The notes: a model not told the origin generated them from the sequence alone. A stretch of 64,000 bases of DNA from Liolophura sinensis (GCF_032854445.1 NC_088298.1:8915504-8979503); one strand, 5' to 3'. Counted from the stretch's first letter, positions 14,201-24,900 are shown. Made by a program: numbers and translations.

Positions 14201-15791
14201 AAAGCCCGGCCTATTTTTTTTTTTTGCCCACCTGATATATGATCCATCTATAGTACAACACAAGCGGTTTACTTGTATTTATTTACTAGTATTTGATAGG
14301 TGTGTTACTGCGTAGTCAGGAATATTTCACTTGTACGACAGCGTCCAGTATTATGGTTGGAGGAAACTGAGCAGAACCCGTGAAAAACCCAGGATCATTT
14401 ACAGATTGCGAACAGACCTTCTCACTTACAAGCAGTTTACTAACAGTTTGACATCAAATATTCTGTATCTCAAGCAAATGTAAGTTTAGCGTTTTTCAGG
14501 TGACATATTTTGCTTTGTTCTGATGGATTAACTCAAGCCACTTGAGACTTATTTGGTGAGGTTTGATTAAATTCATTGTGAGAAAAATGTCAGTGTTAAC
14601 ATTAGACGTCTAATTTTAAGGCCTTTATGTACTTCAGAAATAGTATTTTTATACCATATTTTAGCTGAAATACAACATGTTGAAATGTTGATATTTTGTT
14701 TTTGTCCCAGGTGGAAATGGCAGGAATGGCAGTACCTCGGGAGGTGAGAATTTTAATTCCTGATTTTCCCGTCTCTTGTCCCACGTATTATTGAAAACCC
14801 CCTTTTTGTAGAATGCTGGCCACCGTCATAAGGCCTCCACATAAAAGACAGTTCAAATAAATAAATAAAGTAAATTACAAAATTGATGGCAATATGTCTT
14901 TTGTGAGTTTTAATCCATGCTGAGGGAAATTATAAAGTACAGGTATGTAATGTGTATTGAGCTGAGTTTTTGTGTTCATGTTTCTCCTACAGGTGGGTTC
15001 TTTGTTCTTGACTTTAATTTAGACTAGGCAGAGTTTCAGGGCATTTTTGCCACAAAAATAAGGACAAATTTGTTGGATTCTCGATTTCAATAATTTGGAC
15101 TGTCTTATTAAAAAATATTTAAATAAACAAAAGTAGATTTAAGGTAGTCTAAATTCATGCTACTTTTAACGACCTTATTTCAGAATGTTGCTGGCAATGA
15201 CTCTGTACCACAATCTTAATCAGTGCCATCTGACAGCATGGCAGACGAGATAGAGGACACCTGGAATGGTGGAAATGTCCCAGAGGAAAGCAATGCAACA
15301 ATACTGATGAACAGAGCACTGTTGGGGATGCCACACAAAACAGAGCTACACATCTAGATGAGGTCAAACCAAAGACTATTTGTTCATCTACAGCAGCCGA
15401 ATATGAACAAACAGAACCAAAGACTGTTTGTTCATCTACAGCTGCCGAATATGAACTAACAGAACCAAAGACTGTTTGTTCATCTACAGCTGCTGAATAT
15501 GAACAAACAGAACCAAAGACTGTTTGTTCATCTACAGCTGCCGAATATGAACAAACAGAACCAAAGATTGTTTGTTCATCTACAGCTGCCGAATATGAAC
15601 AAACAGAACCAAAGACTTTGTCTTCATCTACAGCTGCCGAATATGAACAAACAGAACCAAAGACTTTGTCTTCATCTACAGCTGCAGAATATGAACAAAC
15701 AGAACCAAAGACTGTGTATTCATCTACAGCTGCCAAATATGAACAAACAGAACCAAAGACAGTTTGTTCATACTACAGCTGGCGAATATGA
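2145..15791 (+). CDS. Gene A: 3' part of a single-pass membrane protein (stalk, TM, short tail)
   Basis: Exons 2145-2218, 3884-3958, 11355-11393, 12183-12236, 14711-14743 and a terminal exon near 15216 or 15394 join in one reading frame. Each has AG before it and GT after it, and all junctions after the first are phase 1. The product has a Thr/Pro-rich stalk, NET and NNT sequons, one hydrophobic helix (IPGIILFLVLALA), then a hydrophilic Asn/Gly/Pro-rich tail. This is the usual order of a type I receptor or adhesion protein: outside, membrane, cytosol. The ectodomain that would name the family is not visible; the first exon enters in phase 2, so at least one more 5' exon exists. The large intron 3959-11354 is mostly minisatellite. 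Function unknown. The exon chain is supported by phase; the terminal exon is uncertain. Confidence 0.6.
2879..3242 (+). mobile_element. tRNA-SINE-2, full length
   Basis: The 5' head CCGGATAGCACAGTTGGTAG plus a B-box-like GGATCAATCC resembles a tRNA-Lys type promoter. An unrelated body follows, ending in CGACGTTAAACCCCAAG and a (CACT)n tail. A perfect 15-base target-site duplication (TCCATTAACAAGCGA) lies at 2864-2878 and 3243-3257, showing insertion by retroposition. It sits in a gene A intron; the copy at 22192-22563 is the second of this family here. Confidence 0.9.
3250..3720 (+). repeat. Diverged dispersed repeat around TATTGAGCTGAA
   Basis: Several related segments of the form 'AAGTAC-GCATGTATTGAGCTGAA-TTTTG' lie here, with relatives near 150-230 and 14900-14990. 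They are old and fragmentary, with no ORF. The 14.9-kb relative contains a tempting acceptor (see rejected items). Confidence 0.4.
3884..3958 (+). CDS. Gene A transmembrane exon
   Basis: 75 bases, phase 1 to 1, acceptor TTTGCCAG and donor GCAG/GTGAGT. It encodes DNETMGNNTWTWIP followed by a run of about 13 hydrophobic residues (GIILFLVLALA), long enough with its flanks for one membrane helix. Two N-glycosylation sequons (NET, NNT) lie just before the helix, placing the N-terminal side outside the cell. It is the best-supported exon of this gene. Confidence 0.7.
4030..7915 (+). repeat. TG-rich minisatellite, 32-bp unit, about 3.9 kb
   Basis: Unit close to GTGTGTTTCTGTGTCTGTGC + CACTGTGTGTGC, homogeneous from about 5440 on and more degenerate before, with later mixed units containing GTGCATCTGTGCCGC. 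The plus strand is almost pure G/T with C only at fixed positions, and much is alternating pyrimidine-purine. All frames are largely open because the unit lacks stops, giving long spurious Cys/Val and His/Thr ORFs. It fills the intron after the gene A TM exon. Confidence 0.95.
7916..9759. other. Gene A intron sequence without recognised features
   Basis: AT-rich unique sequence with a short TA-rich tract near 8090-8165. No exon with matching phase and no clear repeat was found. Confidence 0.5.
9760..11130 (+). repeat. 27-bp minisatellite, about 50 units
   Basis: Unit GTGTTCTCACTGGCTCATTC + TGCTGAA. Units vary moderately (TGCTTAA, TGCTCAA, TTTACTGAA), so the array is older than the 50-bp array at 35.3 kb. 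It lies in the same gene A intron as the TG-rich array and ends about 225 bases before micro-exon 1. Confidence 0.9.
11355..11393 (+). CDS. Gene A cytoplasmic micro-exon 1
   Basis: 39 bases between a weak acceptor (TTCATCGAAG) and donor AAAG/GTGAGA, phase 1 to 1. It adds VTTMNKNSPGNNK directly after the TM exon. Skipping it would keep the frame. Confidence 0.45.
11586..11665 (+). mobile_element. tRNA-SINE-1 head fragment
   Basis: GGCCTCTGTGGCCGAGAGG through TGACCCATGAAC matches only the tRNA-like 5' part of family 1; the rest is not recognisable. Confidence 0.5.
12183..12236 (+). CDS. Gene A cytoplasmic micro-exon 2
   Basis: 54 bases with a good acceptor (TTTTCTGTTCCAG) and donor GAAA/GTGAGT, phase 1 to 1. 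It encodes DPGESNGPLMTNHPQAIE. No domain is recognised; the composition is that of a disordered tail. Confidence 0.55.
12683..12967 (+). mobile_element. tRNA-SINE-1 copy
   Basis: Head with CCCGTGGCTAAGGGGCTAAG, body with CTCACCAATGCAG and CACCATAATGCTG, tail ending AGTACGGCGTAAAAACC. It carries an extra segment in the tRNA part and is moderately diverged. Confidence 0.8.
13119..13172 (+). mobile_element. tRNA-SINE-1 tail fragment
   Basis: TGAAATATTCGTGGGTATGG followed by AATCAATCAAATAAATAAATA: only the 3' end of the family. A similar tail fragment lies at about 13605-13650. Confidence 0.5.
13386..13602. mobile_element. TIR-A miniature inverted-repeat element
   Basis: Starts TCCTCAACGTTTTCACTTG and ends with the inverse type CTAAAGGCTGAAGGATTGCA. 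The interior (TTCAGGGCTTCACAAAAA) is shared with copies at 27436-27641, 42781-43001 and 62514-62714. It is non-coding, in the size range of a MITE. Confidence 0.6.
14275..14433 (-). mobile_element. tRNA-SINE-1, 3' part, reverse orientation
   Basis: Reverse-complement family 1 tail and body (GTCAGGAATATTTCACTTG, CCAGTATTATGGTTGGAGG). The tRNA-like head is missing. Confidence 0.65.
14711..14743 (+). CDS. Gene A cytoplasmic micro-exon 3
   Basis: 33 bases, acceptor TTTGTCCCAG, donor GGAG/GTGAGA, phase 1 to 1. It encodes SGNGRNGSTSG. Like the two exons before it, it is symmetric and could be included or skipped without a frameshift. Confidence 0.5.
15216..15791 (+). CDS. Gene A terminal exon(s), two alternative readings
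   Basis: From the phase-1 upstream exons, an acceptor at CTTAATCAG (exon from 15216) reads VPSDSMADEIEDTWNG and on to a stop near 15354, an acidic coding-like tail. The 48-bp repeat follows. Each repeat unit also holds an acceptor-like site (TTGTTCATCTACAG). Entering there in phase 1 (first at 15394) reads 16-residue repeats EYEQTEPKTVCSSTAA through eight units to TGA at 15789-15791. The two readings are in different frames, so one may be UTR. A third acceptor at 15183 gives only ECWQ before a stop. Expression data are needed to choose. Confidence 0.35.
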
Positions 15792-15835
15792 ACTAACAGA
15801 ACCAAAGACAGTTTGTTCATCTCTCATGAGATCTG
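15370..15835 (+). repeat. 48-bp tandem repeat, about 9 units, coding-like
   Basis: Unit GAATATGAACAAACAGAACC plus AAAGACTGTTTGTTCATCTACAGCTGCC. Because 48 is a multiple of three, an open frame stays open in every unit, so openness alone is weak evidence of coding. In phase with gene A it reads EYEQTEPKTVCSSTAA. The eighth unit has one extra base and the ninth is partial. Confidence 0.85.
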
Positions 15836-17084
15836 GCCCATATTTTGTAAATCTCTGGCATTTTTAGGCCATGTATGTAACTTTACAGTATGGCGATTAT
15901 CGCCTGTGGTCTGTGTTGTACACAGAGAAGCCTCATGCCTGCAGCAGATGTACGGCCGTGATGTCACTGTGGCTTGATCGTTGCGGAATAGATTTTCTTC
16001 CACATACAAGTCACAGCAGAGTTGCTTGACCATATTTGGACATTTGCTCAAATGAAGAAAAAAAAATTGCCTTACTTTTGGAGAACTTTTCCCTTTTACA
16101 CCAAAAAAAAATATATTCTCAGGAAAAATATATTTTTTTTTCTGGTATTATGGATCTCAGATTTCCATATGTTAGAACTGATAGTGAATTAGAAGCGAAC
16201 AAGAAAGGTAAAAAAAGATATATATATATTTATGTGTATAAAGAAACTAGCGTCTCCAAACGAAATCCTTATCCATACGCCACAGGGGACGATAAACACA
16301 TATCATTGATTTCATTCATATATTTTGTATTCTTAAGATATTGTCTAAAGTATTTTTTTACATTTACAGAAAAAATCACTAAAGGATATATTTCTAAGGT
16401 TTTTTCGAACCAAATTTTCCAGAAGTATTTGTCAATATTTTAGCAACTCTTTGTTCCTGTGCACTTCTAAGAATCTTCACCCGACAGTAATTAGGGATGG
16501 CCTTCCGCTCCCTTTCCTCATTCAGTGATTTTGAACAAGTCCTGTCAAAGTTTTTTTCTCACCTTCTGTCTCATCTGATCGTCTGTCCATGTAGACGCAT
16601 GGCATTGGAAATCCATTCCAGCAATTCTCTTAAAATGTTGTGACTGTTCGTGAGGGAAATGATAAGGTCATGGGATGGACAATTTTTAGTAGGGACTACA
16701 ACGGAAAAAAAAATCTCAGAACAAATAGTTTCAAACAGAATATCTCAGGAAGCTCAATTTTTTTGTTTTGTAAAAAACTGTGATTAAAAAAAAAATAATG
16801 TGACACATATACGGATAATGACATATTCAGATAAACTGTGACAAATAACAAGTAGAGCATTTTGCACTTCTTTACAGAAGTTTATCAGCAAAAGGTATGT
16901 GAAAATCAAAGCGACGGAAACCCGCTGCAGATGGGTATACAAAAAGAAATGATACTGGGTCTCAGTGCAATACCAAAGGTTATGTGTTGTGACAAAATAT
17001 TTTAATAAAACCCTTTAAAACTAAAGTGTGAAAGGTGACAAATTATGTTACAACCTCATTCTTGTCATTTGTCTGTTCTAAATG
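15836..17084. other. Intergenic stretch, no feature recognised
   Basis: AT-rich with several A- or T-homopolymers (16060-16140, 16700-16790). No supported exon or repeat family. Confidence 0.4.
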
Positions 17085-17370
17085 TGATTAACTACTTCTG
17101 GTAATGTGATTAACTACTCCTGGTTATGTGATTAACTACTCCTGGTTATGTGATTAACTACTCCTAGTAATGTGATTAACTACTCCTAGTAATGTGATTA
17201 ACTACTCCTAGTAATGTGATTAACTACTCTTAGTAATGTGATTAACTACTCCTGGTAATGTGATTAACTACTCTTAGTTATGTGATTAACTACTTCTGGT
17301 AACGTGATTAACTACTCCTGGTTATGTGATTAACTACTCCTGGTAATCTGATTAACTACTCCTGATTTAC
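17085..17370 (+). repeat. 22-bp minisatellite, about 13 units
   Basis: Unit TGTGATTAACTACTCCTGGT + AA, with small changes (CCTAG, TTCTGG). No relation to the neighbouring 51-bp array. Confidence 0.9.
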
Positions 17371-17754
17371 ATAACCATGTGGACAGACTTACGAGCAATA
17401 AGATATATATTGTCATTTTTTGATGAGCCTAGATTGTGTTGCAGGTTGAGTTTATCAAAAAAAATATTATTTTGGAAGAAAAATTAATAAAATAGTGCCC
17501 TTGTGGGCATGAAATAGCCTTTGAACTGCTGATGTCTTGTCTGGTTTACTGATTTGAATTTGAATATTAGGAATAGAATTTACTTGCATTGACAAAAATA
17601 TTTTGTCTCTTTAAGATCAAGATTTAGAACATACAGAACAATAATTACTGAATACTGAAAACTTGACTACTATAATTAATGTTGATTGTGTGAGTTGCCA
17701 TGACACTGTTATCGTGATACTGTCATTCCGTTGTTTTGATAACAGTTGTTAATA

Positions 17755-18480
17755 TAGGATGGCAAATAATATTGGACGGCCACTATTATAGGATGGCCAC
17801 TATTATAAGATAGACAATATTATAGGATGACCATTAATATTGGATGGCCACTATTCTAGGATAGACAATATTATAGGATGACCATTTATATTGGACGGCG
17901 ACTATTATAGGATAGACAATATTGTAGGATGACCATTTATATTGGACGGCCACTATTATAGGGTAGACAATATTGTAGGATGACCATTAATATTGGATGG
18001 CCACTATTCTAGGATAGACAATATTATAGGATGACCATTTATACTGGATGGTCACTGTTATAGGATAGACAATATTGTAGGATGACCATTAATATTGGAC
18101 GGCCACTATTATAGGATAGACAATATTGTAGGATGACCATTAATATTGGATGGCCACTATTCTAGGATAGACAATATTGTAGGATGACCATTAATATTGG
18201 AGGGTCACTGTTATAGGATAGACAATATTGTAGGATGACCATTAATATTGGACAGCCACTATTATAGGATAGACAATATTGTAGGATGACCATTAATATT
18301 GGACGGCTACTAATATAGGATAGACAAAATTGTAGGATGACCATTAATATTGGACGGCTACTAATATAGGATAGACAAAATTGTAGGATGACCATTAATA
18401 TTGGACGGCCACTATTATAGGATAGACAATATTATAGGATGACCATTAATATTGGATGGCCAACATTATAGGATGCCAAG
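17755..18480 (+). repeat. 51-bp minisatellite, about 13 units
   Basis: Unit AGGATAGACAATATTGTAGG + ATGACCATTAATATTGGACGGCCACTATTAT. It has an internal substructure of related TATAGGATRGCC blocks, so the 51-mer probably arose from a shorter ancestral unit. Confidence 0.9.
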
Positions 18481-18570
18481 TTTTTTACAACAACCATTAT
18501 TTCAGAATGGCCATCAATATAGGATGACCATTGTTATAGTATGGTCATTATTTTAGAATGACCATTATTT

Positions 18571-18720
18571 AAATTTACACCGTACTCAAGAATATTTCAC
18601 TAATATGACAGCAGCCAGCATTATGGTGGGAGCAACCAGGCAGATCTCAGGGGAAACCCATGACCATCAGCAGGTTACTGGAAGACCTTCCCGTGTACAG
18701 CCAGAGAGGAAGACGTACAT
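18571..18720 (-). mobile_element. tRNA-SINE-1, 3' part, reverse orientation
   Basis: Reverse family 1 tail from CACCGTACTCAAGAATATTT to GTACAGCCAGAGAGGAAG. It ends before the tRNA head and lies 48 bases from a full-length copy in the opposite orientation. Confidence 0.75.
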
Positions 18721-18767
18721 CTGCAGATGTATGCCATTAATATAAGATTGCCACTATTTTAGGATGC

Positions 18768-19031
18768 GGGGCCTCCGTGGCTCAGTCGGTTAAAGCGCTA
18801 GCGCAGCGTAATGACCCAGTAGTCTCTCACCAATACGGTCGCTCTGAGTTCAAGTCCAGCTCATGCTGGCGGCCGTACGTGAGAAGGTCTGCCAGCCACC
18901 TGCGGATGGTCGTGGGTTTCCCCCGGGCTGTGCCCGGTTTCCACCCACCATAATGCTGGCCGCCGTCGTATAAGTGAAATATTCTTGAGTACGGCGAAAA
19001 CACCAATCAAAAAAAAAAAGAAAAAAAAAAA
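18768..19031 (+). mobile_element. tRNA-SINE-1, full length, best copy
   Basis: Head GGGGCCTCCGTGGCTCAGTC with an A box (TGGCTCAGTCGG) and B box (GAGTTCAAGTCC), body with CCCCCGGGCTGTGCCCGG, tail TGAGTACGGCGAAAACACC and poly(A). A perfect 12-base target-site duplication ATTTTAGGATGC lies at 18756-18767 and 19032-19043. This is the reference copy for the family in the window. Confidence 0.92.
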
Positions 19032-19043
19032 ATTTTAGGATGC

Positions 19044-20486
19044 AGCTGGATTTGAACTCGCGACTTCGGCAGTGAAGGACGAACTACATGACGCAGTCTT
19101 TTGGGGGGACCTATATTACCCCTTGACCAGCTAAGAGTCACATGGATGGAGACCTGAGTGATGTCAGGAAACATCTGTTCTTAAGTCTGTGGGATTTAAA
19201 CACGCGATCTCACTGCTCTATTCATAAAAGCCACACTACTCATCGTTGATGCTGTCCGTGACAGCTAAGTCAGTGGATCAAGATCAATCAGGAGCGAACA
19301 CTGCACCACAAAAGTAAAAACAAAAACTTGCAACAAATTGGATAAACTAATTATCTTTACTATATAAAACAACATAATTAAGTCAGTCAGATGGACACAT
19401 TTGCTGATCTCCCAGAGGCTCTGATATTGCAATATTGGTACGATGCTCAATAATTAATGACCAACCAACCTGCACATGCGTCGCACCCGACGTCCGCTTT
19501 TTATCACGGCCACATCTAGGCTGGCTTGACCTTTGCGACATACGTGGGCTTGTTTAGGCTTAGCCTCATCACTCATGTCCTTGCAAGGAACTATGTAATC
19601 AGCACTCGTTAGTAAAATTGTTTTAGGTGTGGGTTAGAATCAGGTTATGCAGACGTACTTCTGATGGAGAGACTGAATGGGTATAAAGTATTGTTAGAAA
19701 CAAAGATTGACAGTTTTTATATTTCGTGACATCACTTCCTGCCTCCTCACCGTGACCACAGTGACCTCAGCATTGTTCGAGATTTCTGTACAAAATTTGC
19801 TAGCGGTTGCAGTGACGCAAACCGAAAGGTATAGAGTGACGCATGCGCTGTGAAGAGTATGAGCCTAATCTTTCATCTAAACAGGTGCAGTCTTAGACGC
19901 AATTTTCATAAAATATTAGACCACTTCTGGGGCCGAAAATTGCATTTGTCCAGTGGGATATCAGTCCTACGTTCGAAGTAAACCTCAAAACACCTTTCCA
20001 AGACCAACAGAACTGTCAGAATCAGGTAAAATGTGGACCTTTACAAAGTCACATGCCAAATTGCAGGTCATTTACCATGCCTGTGTACCTGTCTATGTTT
20101 TTAATTCATATGTTCTAAGTTCTATTAAATTAAAAAAATAATAACACTGCTGAAGTTTCATTTGATATATTTTACTCCAAATTCATTTTAAAAACTGTAA
20201 AAATTGACTTGTTTAGGATTATGATTGGCTAAAACTGATTGACTGATTGAACAATTGATAGAAAGACATTTGTGGAACTGTTACTAAACAATTCAGGCTA
20301 TAAAAAAATCAGTCTTAAAATATTTACCTTTGGTGCTGCAACAAATAAGAATAATGCAGGCTCTCCGAGGCTCCTTCCAAACAAACCTCAAAACAATTAA
20401 ATGCTACGATCAATAAGCCTGTCAGAATGACTTTAAGGTAATCATGCACTAATGTGAAATTTTAGGTCATTTTGGGTCACGTTTGT
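19044..20486. other. Intergenic stretch, one possible tRNA-like remnant
   Basis: GGATTTGAACTCGCGACTTC at about 19049-19068 looks like an inverted tRNA T-arm and anticodon region, so a decayed SINE head may lie here. No gene is supported in the rest. Confidence 0.3.
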
Positions 20487-20757
20487 TTATTTTATATTTG
20501 ATTGGTGTTTTACGCTGTATTCAAGAATATCACACTTAGTATGTACGACAATAAGCATTATGTTTTATGGAAAATGGGCAGAGCCCAGAGAAACCCACAA
20601 CCATCCACGGGTTGCTGGCAGACTTTCCAACGTACAACCTGAGAGAAAACGAGCATAAGCTGGACTTGAACCCAAAGCGACCGCATTGGTGAGAGGCTCC
20701 CGAGTCATTGCAGCATGTTGGTGTGCTACCCTCCTCGGCCACAGAGGCCCCACCCCA
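20487..20757 (-). mobile_element. tRNA-SINE-1, near full length, reverse
   Basis: Runs from the tail (TATTTGATTGGTGTTTTACG) to the head (CTCGGCCACAGAGGCCCC). The body is slightly damaged (ATTATGTTTTATGG in place of ATTATGGTGGGAGG). Confidence 0.85.
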
Positions 20758-21420
20758 CCATGTTTAAAGTTTGCTACAATCAATCAGAATCTTTACTGGA
20801 CAGAACAGCAGGTGTATATAGGTCACAAGCTGATTGTTTCGCATTTGAAACGTAAAAAAAAAAAAAAAACTAAAAAAAAATCCATGTGGTGCTGCTTGAC
20901 CATTCAGTAAGCTGGGTTTGGTTGTGTGGACATTGGCTTAGCCAGTTCTAGTTCTTTTCAGCATGCTGACAGTTTGTTTACATTCCCAAGAGTTACATCC
21001 TTAAGTGTATAAGGTGACACTGAAAACTTGTGTATTAGCCAATTCAGACAGCAAAGTCTTAAAAAATACATTCACTGGCAGTCAGACAATCAGACCAGTA
21101 AATAAATATCACAGAAGAGATTCCTTGCCTATTAAGTAATAGGCTCGGAAACTAACAAAAATTAGGCTCAGTGCCCATCAATTTTCACAAAATTTTAGGT
21201 ATCTTTCAAACCACAACAAGAGTCAATTTTGCACCATTAAGAATGTATACCCTGTACATCTAAAATACACGTAGGTAATATTCTCCTTTCTTGGAATATA
21301 CACTGTGTACTATAAAAAATATAAAGTTGTGAATAAATAATATGAATAAAACATGCTCTAACAAAATAAACCCAAATGTACATGTGCTCATAAATGTCAT
21401 CATAAATGTAAGAAAATATT

Positions 21421-21540
21421 ATTTATTTATTTATTTATTTATTTGATTGGTGTTTGCCCTCAAGAATATTTCACTTATATGGCGGCATCCAGCATTATGG
21501 TGGGAAGAAACCAGATTCCTATGCACAAGTGAAGCCGGAG
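21421..21540 (-). mobile_element. tRNA-SINE-1, 3' fragment, reverse
   Basis: (ATTT)n then GATTGGTGTTTGCC and CAGCATTATGGTGGGAAG. It lies downstream of the last exon of gene B, possibly within or past its 3' UTR. Confidence 0.75.
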
Positions 21541-21809
21541 AAAATATTACAATTATTAGCTGATATATATTTATAAATAATTCTGGCTTTTCAGAGTTTA
21601 CTGTTAAGAACTTGTTGACTATAAAAATGTATAAATTAGTAGTGAGTGCTAAATGTCAATATAATATGCCATATAAATACAAAACTAAGCATTTCTCTTT
21701 TCTTCATAAATTTATGAGAATATAACAAAACTCATAGAATTGCACACCCAGGATGAGAATACACGTTTTTGTTGGGTTTTTTTTCTTTTTATCTTGTACA
21801 GTTTTGGTT

Positions 21810-21977
21810 TTACTCATAAACAATCTGAAATCCAGTAATTGTCATTTTGCACAACGGACAACAGCCTGACATCTGTAATGATCTTGCACATTCTTTGCAA
21901 TACGAGTAATGGCCACATGGCAAGAACAATGTGTTTTTTCTGTGAGCTTTACAAACAGCGCACAAGAACTTTTCCAT
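21810..21977 (-). CDS. Gene B exon 18 (aa 734-788): C-terminal RING finger and stop
   Basis: Zinc ligands C739, C742, C754, H756, C760, C763, C773, C776 (C3HC4; C-x2-C-x11-C-x-H-x3-C-x2-C-x9-C-x2-C). LPCGHYSYCKECA and a short hydrophobic tail (ITGFQIVYE) follow the IAP/XIAP RING plan, where the tail helps dimerise and activate the E2. All eight ligands are present, so ligase activity is plausible. No clear minus-strand poly(A) signal was picked out below 21810. Confidence 0.92.
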   Translation of the reverse strand: MEKFLCAVCKAHRKNTLFLPCGHYSYCKECARSLQMSGCCPLCKMTITGFQIVYE

Positions 21978-24900
21978 CTGAAACAAAGAGAAAAGTTGAG
22001 AGGTGTAGGACAAGTTGAAGAAAAGAACAGTGGAGAGATTGGAGCCATATCACCTGCTTGATGACGGCATAATATCTGAGAAAAGGTCATGCTCACATTA
22101 ATGCCGCAAATACTTAGCAAATTGGTAGCAAATCAAGCATCATGACATCCTATTTAAAGACGCTTTTTGTGAAATGTACACTCAAGAGAACTGGCCCCAG
22201 TAGCACAATTGGCAGAGTGTCCGATTCGTGAGCGGTAGATCCAGGGTCAATCCTGGGTCGAGTCACACCTAATAGGACCTTAAAAGAGGAAGTTGTAACT
22301 TCCTCGCTTGGTGTTCAGCATGAAGGGTATAGTGCAACGACTGGTTGAACCGTATCAGTATAAAGGCTCGGGCGGGGCAGCTTACTTGCCTTCAGTAAGG
22401 CATCTCAGTGAAGCAGCACTAGATAAAAGAGCGGTGGAAATCCGTCCTGCAACAAGGAAGCACATTACACGTACATGCACTCTAAGGATTCCTTCGTCGT
22501 CATATGACTGAAAAATTCTACAAAAAAAGTATGACGTTAAACCCCAAGCACTCACTCACTCACATTCAAGGGAGATAACTATACACATACAATTTACTAA
22601 ACACATCCCATCACTTTCTGAATGCATTTATATTTTTTCTCTAATTCATTGTTTTCTGGTAATTGCACTCGAAAAGCACAACATTTTGTAAAGTATGATG
22701 TGGTCAATAAATGGCCAGAGGCAAGAATTAAGACAGCGAATACAAAAATGATTGGTACAATGTTTTCAGCTCAACCATAAAAGGATCATCAGACGGCAGG
22801 GAAGCAAGTGTTAATGCAGGTCGAATTAGTGACCAGTCAGTGCAGGGAGCATCTACTAATGACTTTAATATTTATTTGATTTAATTATTTGATTGGTGTT
22901 TTATGCTGTACTCAAGAATATTTCACTTGCACAACGGCGGCCAGCATTATGGTGGGAGTAAAGCGGGCAGAGCCATGAGGAAACCCACAACCATCTGTAT
23001 GTTGCTGGCAGACCTTCCCACTTACAGCTGTTGATTTTAATAGGATTGGAAGCACGCAATACCTGTAAAGGGTCTCCTTGGCAAAGTGGGTTAACACGCC
23101 AGAACAGCGCAATGACCCAGAAGCCTCCCAGCAATGAGGCTGCTGTTAGACAAAGTCCAGCTCATGCTGGCTTCCTTTCTCGTCAACCATATGTGAGAAG
23201 GTCTGCAGCAACTGTGGATGGTTGTGGGTTTCCTCTGGCCTCTGCCGGGTTTCCTCCCACCACAATGCTGGCCACCATCGCATAAGTGAAATATTCTTGA
23301 GTTCGGCATAAAATACCAATCAAATAAAAAAATTAATAAATAAACTAAATGTAATACCTGTAAATCCTGCAGAACTATGTCACAAATCCCTGCCAGCTTA
23401 CGACAACTGTCCTTGGTCATTTGCTCACCACTACTGGAACCGTCCGTGCAGATCTGTGACAGCAACTCTGTCCTACAAAGACCAACCAGAAGACAGATGT
23501 TAAGGTCACTCAACAAACCATTGAGCAAGTCACCATGGGAAACCTTACTTCTATAATATGAGACTTTATACCGCGTAGACAGCAAAACCAGAACAGCGAT
23601 GACAGTGTGACAGTTGTTGGCAAATGGTCGCATTTTACATCAGTCAGAATCTTAAAGTAACTGTTCATGTAAATGCTTAAACTGTAGTAAAAATTACACG
23701 CCCACCATGGCTTAATTAAAATTGTATAGAATTACTCCAAACGCTGTTCTGTCCCTACTGGGACACTAAAAATAAACTAAATCAATTTTGAGTTGACCTA
23801 TATTTGTTTTATAACCTGTAAAACGAGTCATAAATCCCATTTGCTGTACCAACCATTGAGGTTATTTGATTCATTTATTTATTTGATTGGTGTTTTACGC
23901 TGTACTCAAGAATATTTCACTTATACGACAATGGCCTGCATCATGGTACGAGGAAACCGGGCAAAGCCCGGGGGAAACCCACAACCATCTGCCTGGTTGC
24001 TGGCAGACCTTCCCACATAGGCCAGAGAAGAAGCCAATATCAGCTGGACTTTAACTCACAGCAACCACATTGGTGAGAGGCTCCTGGTTCATTATGCTGT
24101 GCTAGTGCGCTAACCAACTGTTCCATGGAGGCCCCTTGAGGATATCTGTGAAACTTCACAGAATCTGACACAGTTGTTGACATGTGACACCATCCATTGT
24201 ACATGTATATAATGGAACAGCACACTGTGACGGTGACACAGCACATAAATATGGCTGACACAGCACACTATTAAAGCTGACACAGCACACTATTAAAGTT
24301 GACACAGCACACTATTAAAGTTGACACAGCACCGTATCATGATGGCGCAGGAAACTATCATAATGGCACAGCACACAATCATCATGGCGTAGCAAACTTT
24401 CATAATGGCACAGCAAAATATTAAGGTGACACAGCACAACATGATGGCACAGCACGTTAATAAGGTGGAACAGCACACTATCATGCTAGGACAGCACACT
24501 ATCATGGCTACACAGGGAACTATCATGACGGCACAGTACACTAGTAAGGTGATTTAGCACACTATCAAAATGATGGCACAGCACACTAATAAGGTGACAT
24601 ACAGCGCACTATTTTGGTGGCACAGCACATTATCACGTGAGATAGCACACTCTTAAGGTGACACAGCACACTCTTAAGGTGACACAGTACACTATCAAGA
24701 TGACACAGTACACTGTCATTTATTGGACTGTGCACTGTCATTTATTGCACTGTACACTGCCATTTATTACACTGTAAACTGCCATTTATTGCACTGTACA
24801 CTGCCATTATTACACTGTCCACTGCCATTTTTATTACACTGTACACTGCCATTTATTACAATGCACACTGTCAAGATGAGACAGTAAATGATCACAACAC

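Noticed and set aside
14993-15027. Alternative terminal exon of gene A (GGFFVLDFNLD, stop)
   Set aside because: Although in phase, its acceptor lies within a dispersed repeat (TATTGAGCTGA type) also present near 3.4 kb, so the site is probably not gene-specific.
15155-15736. 193-codon minus-strand ORF with AAVDEQTVFGSVCSYS repeats
   Set aside because: Antisense of the 48-bp repeat; the plus-strand reading is in phase with gene A exons and this one has no splice partners.
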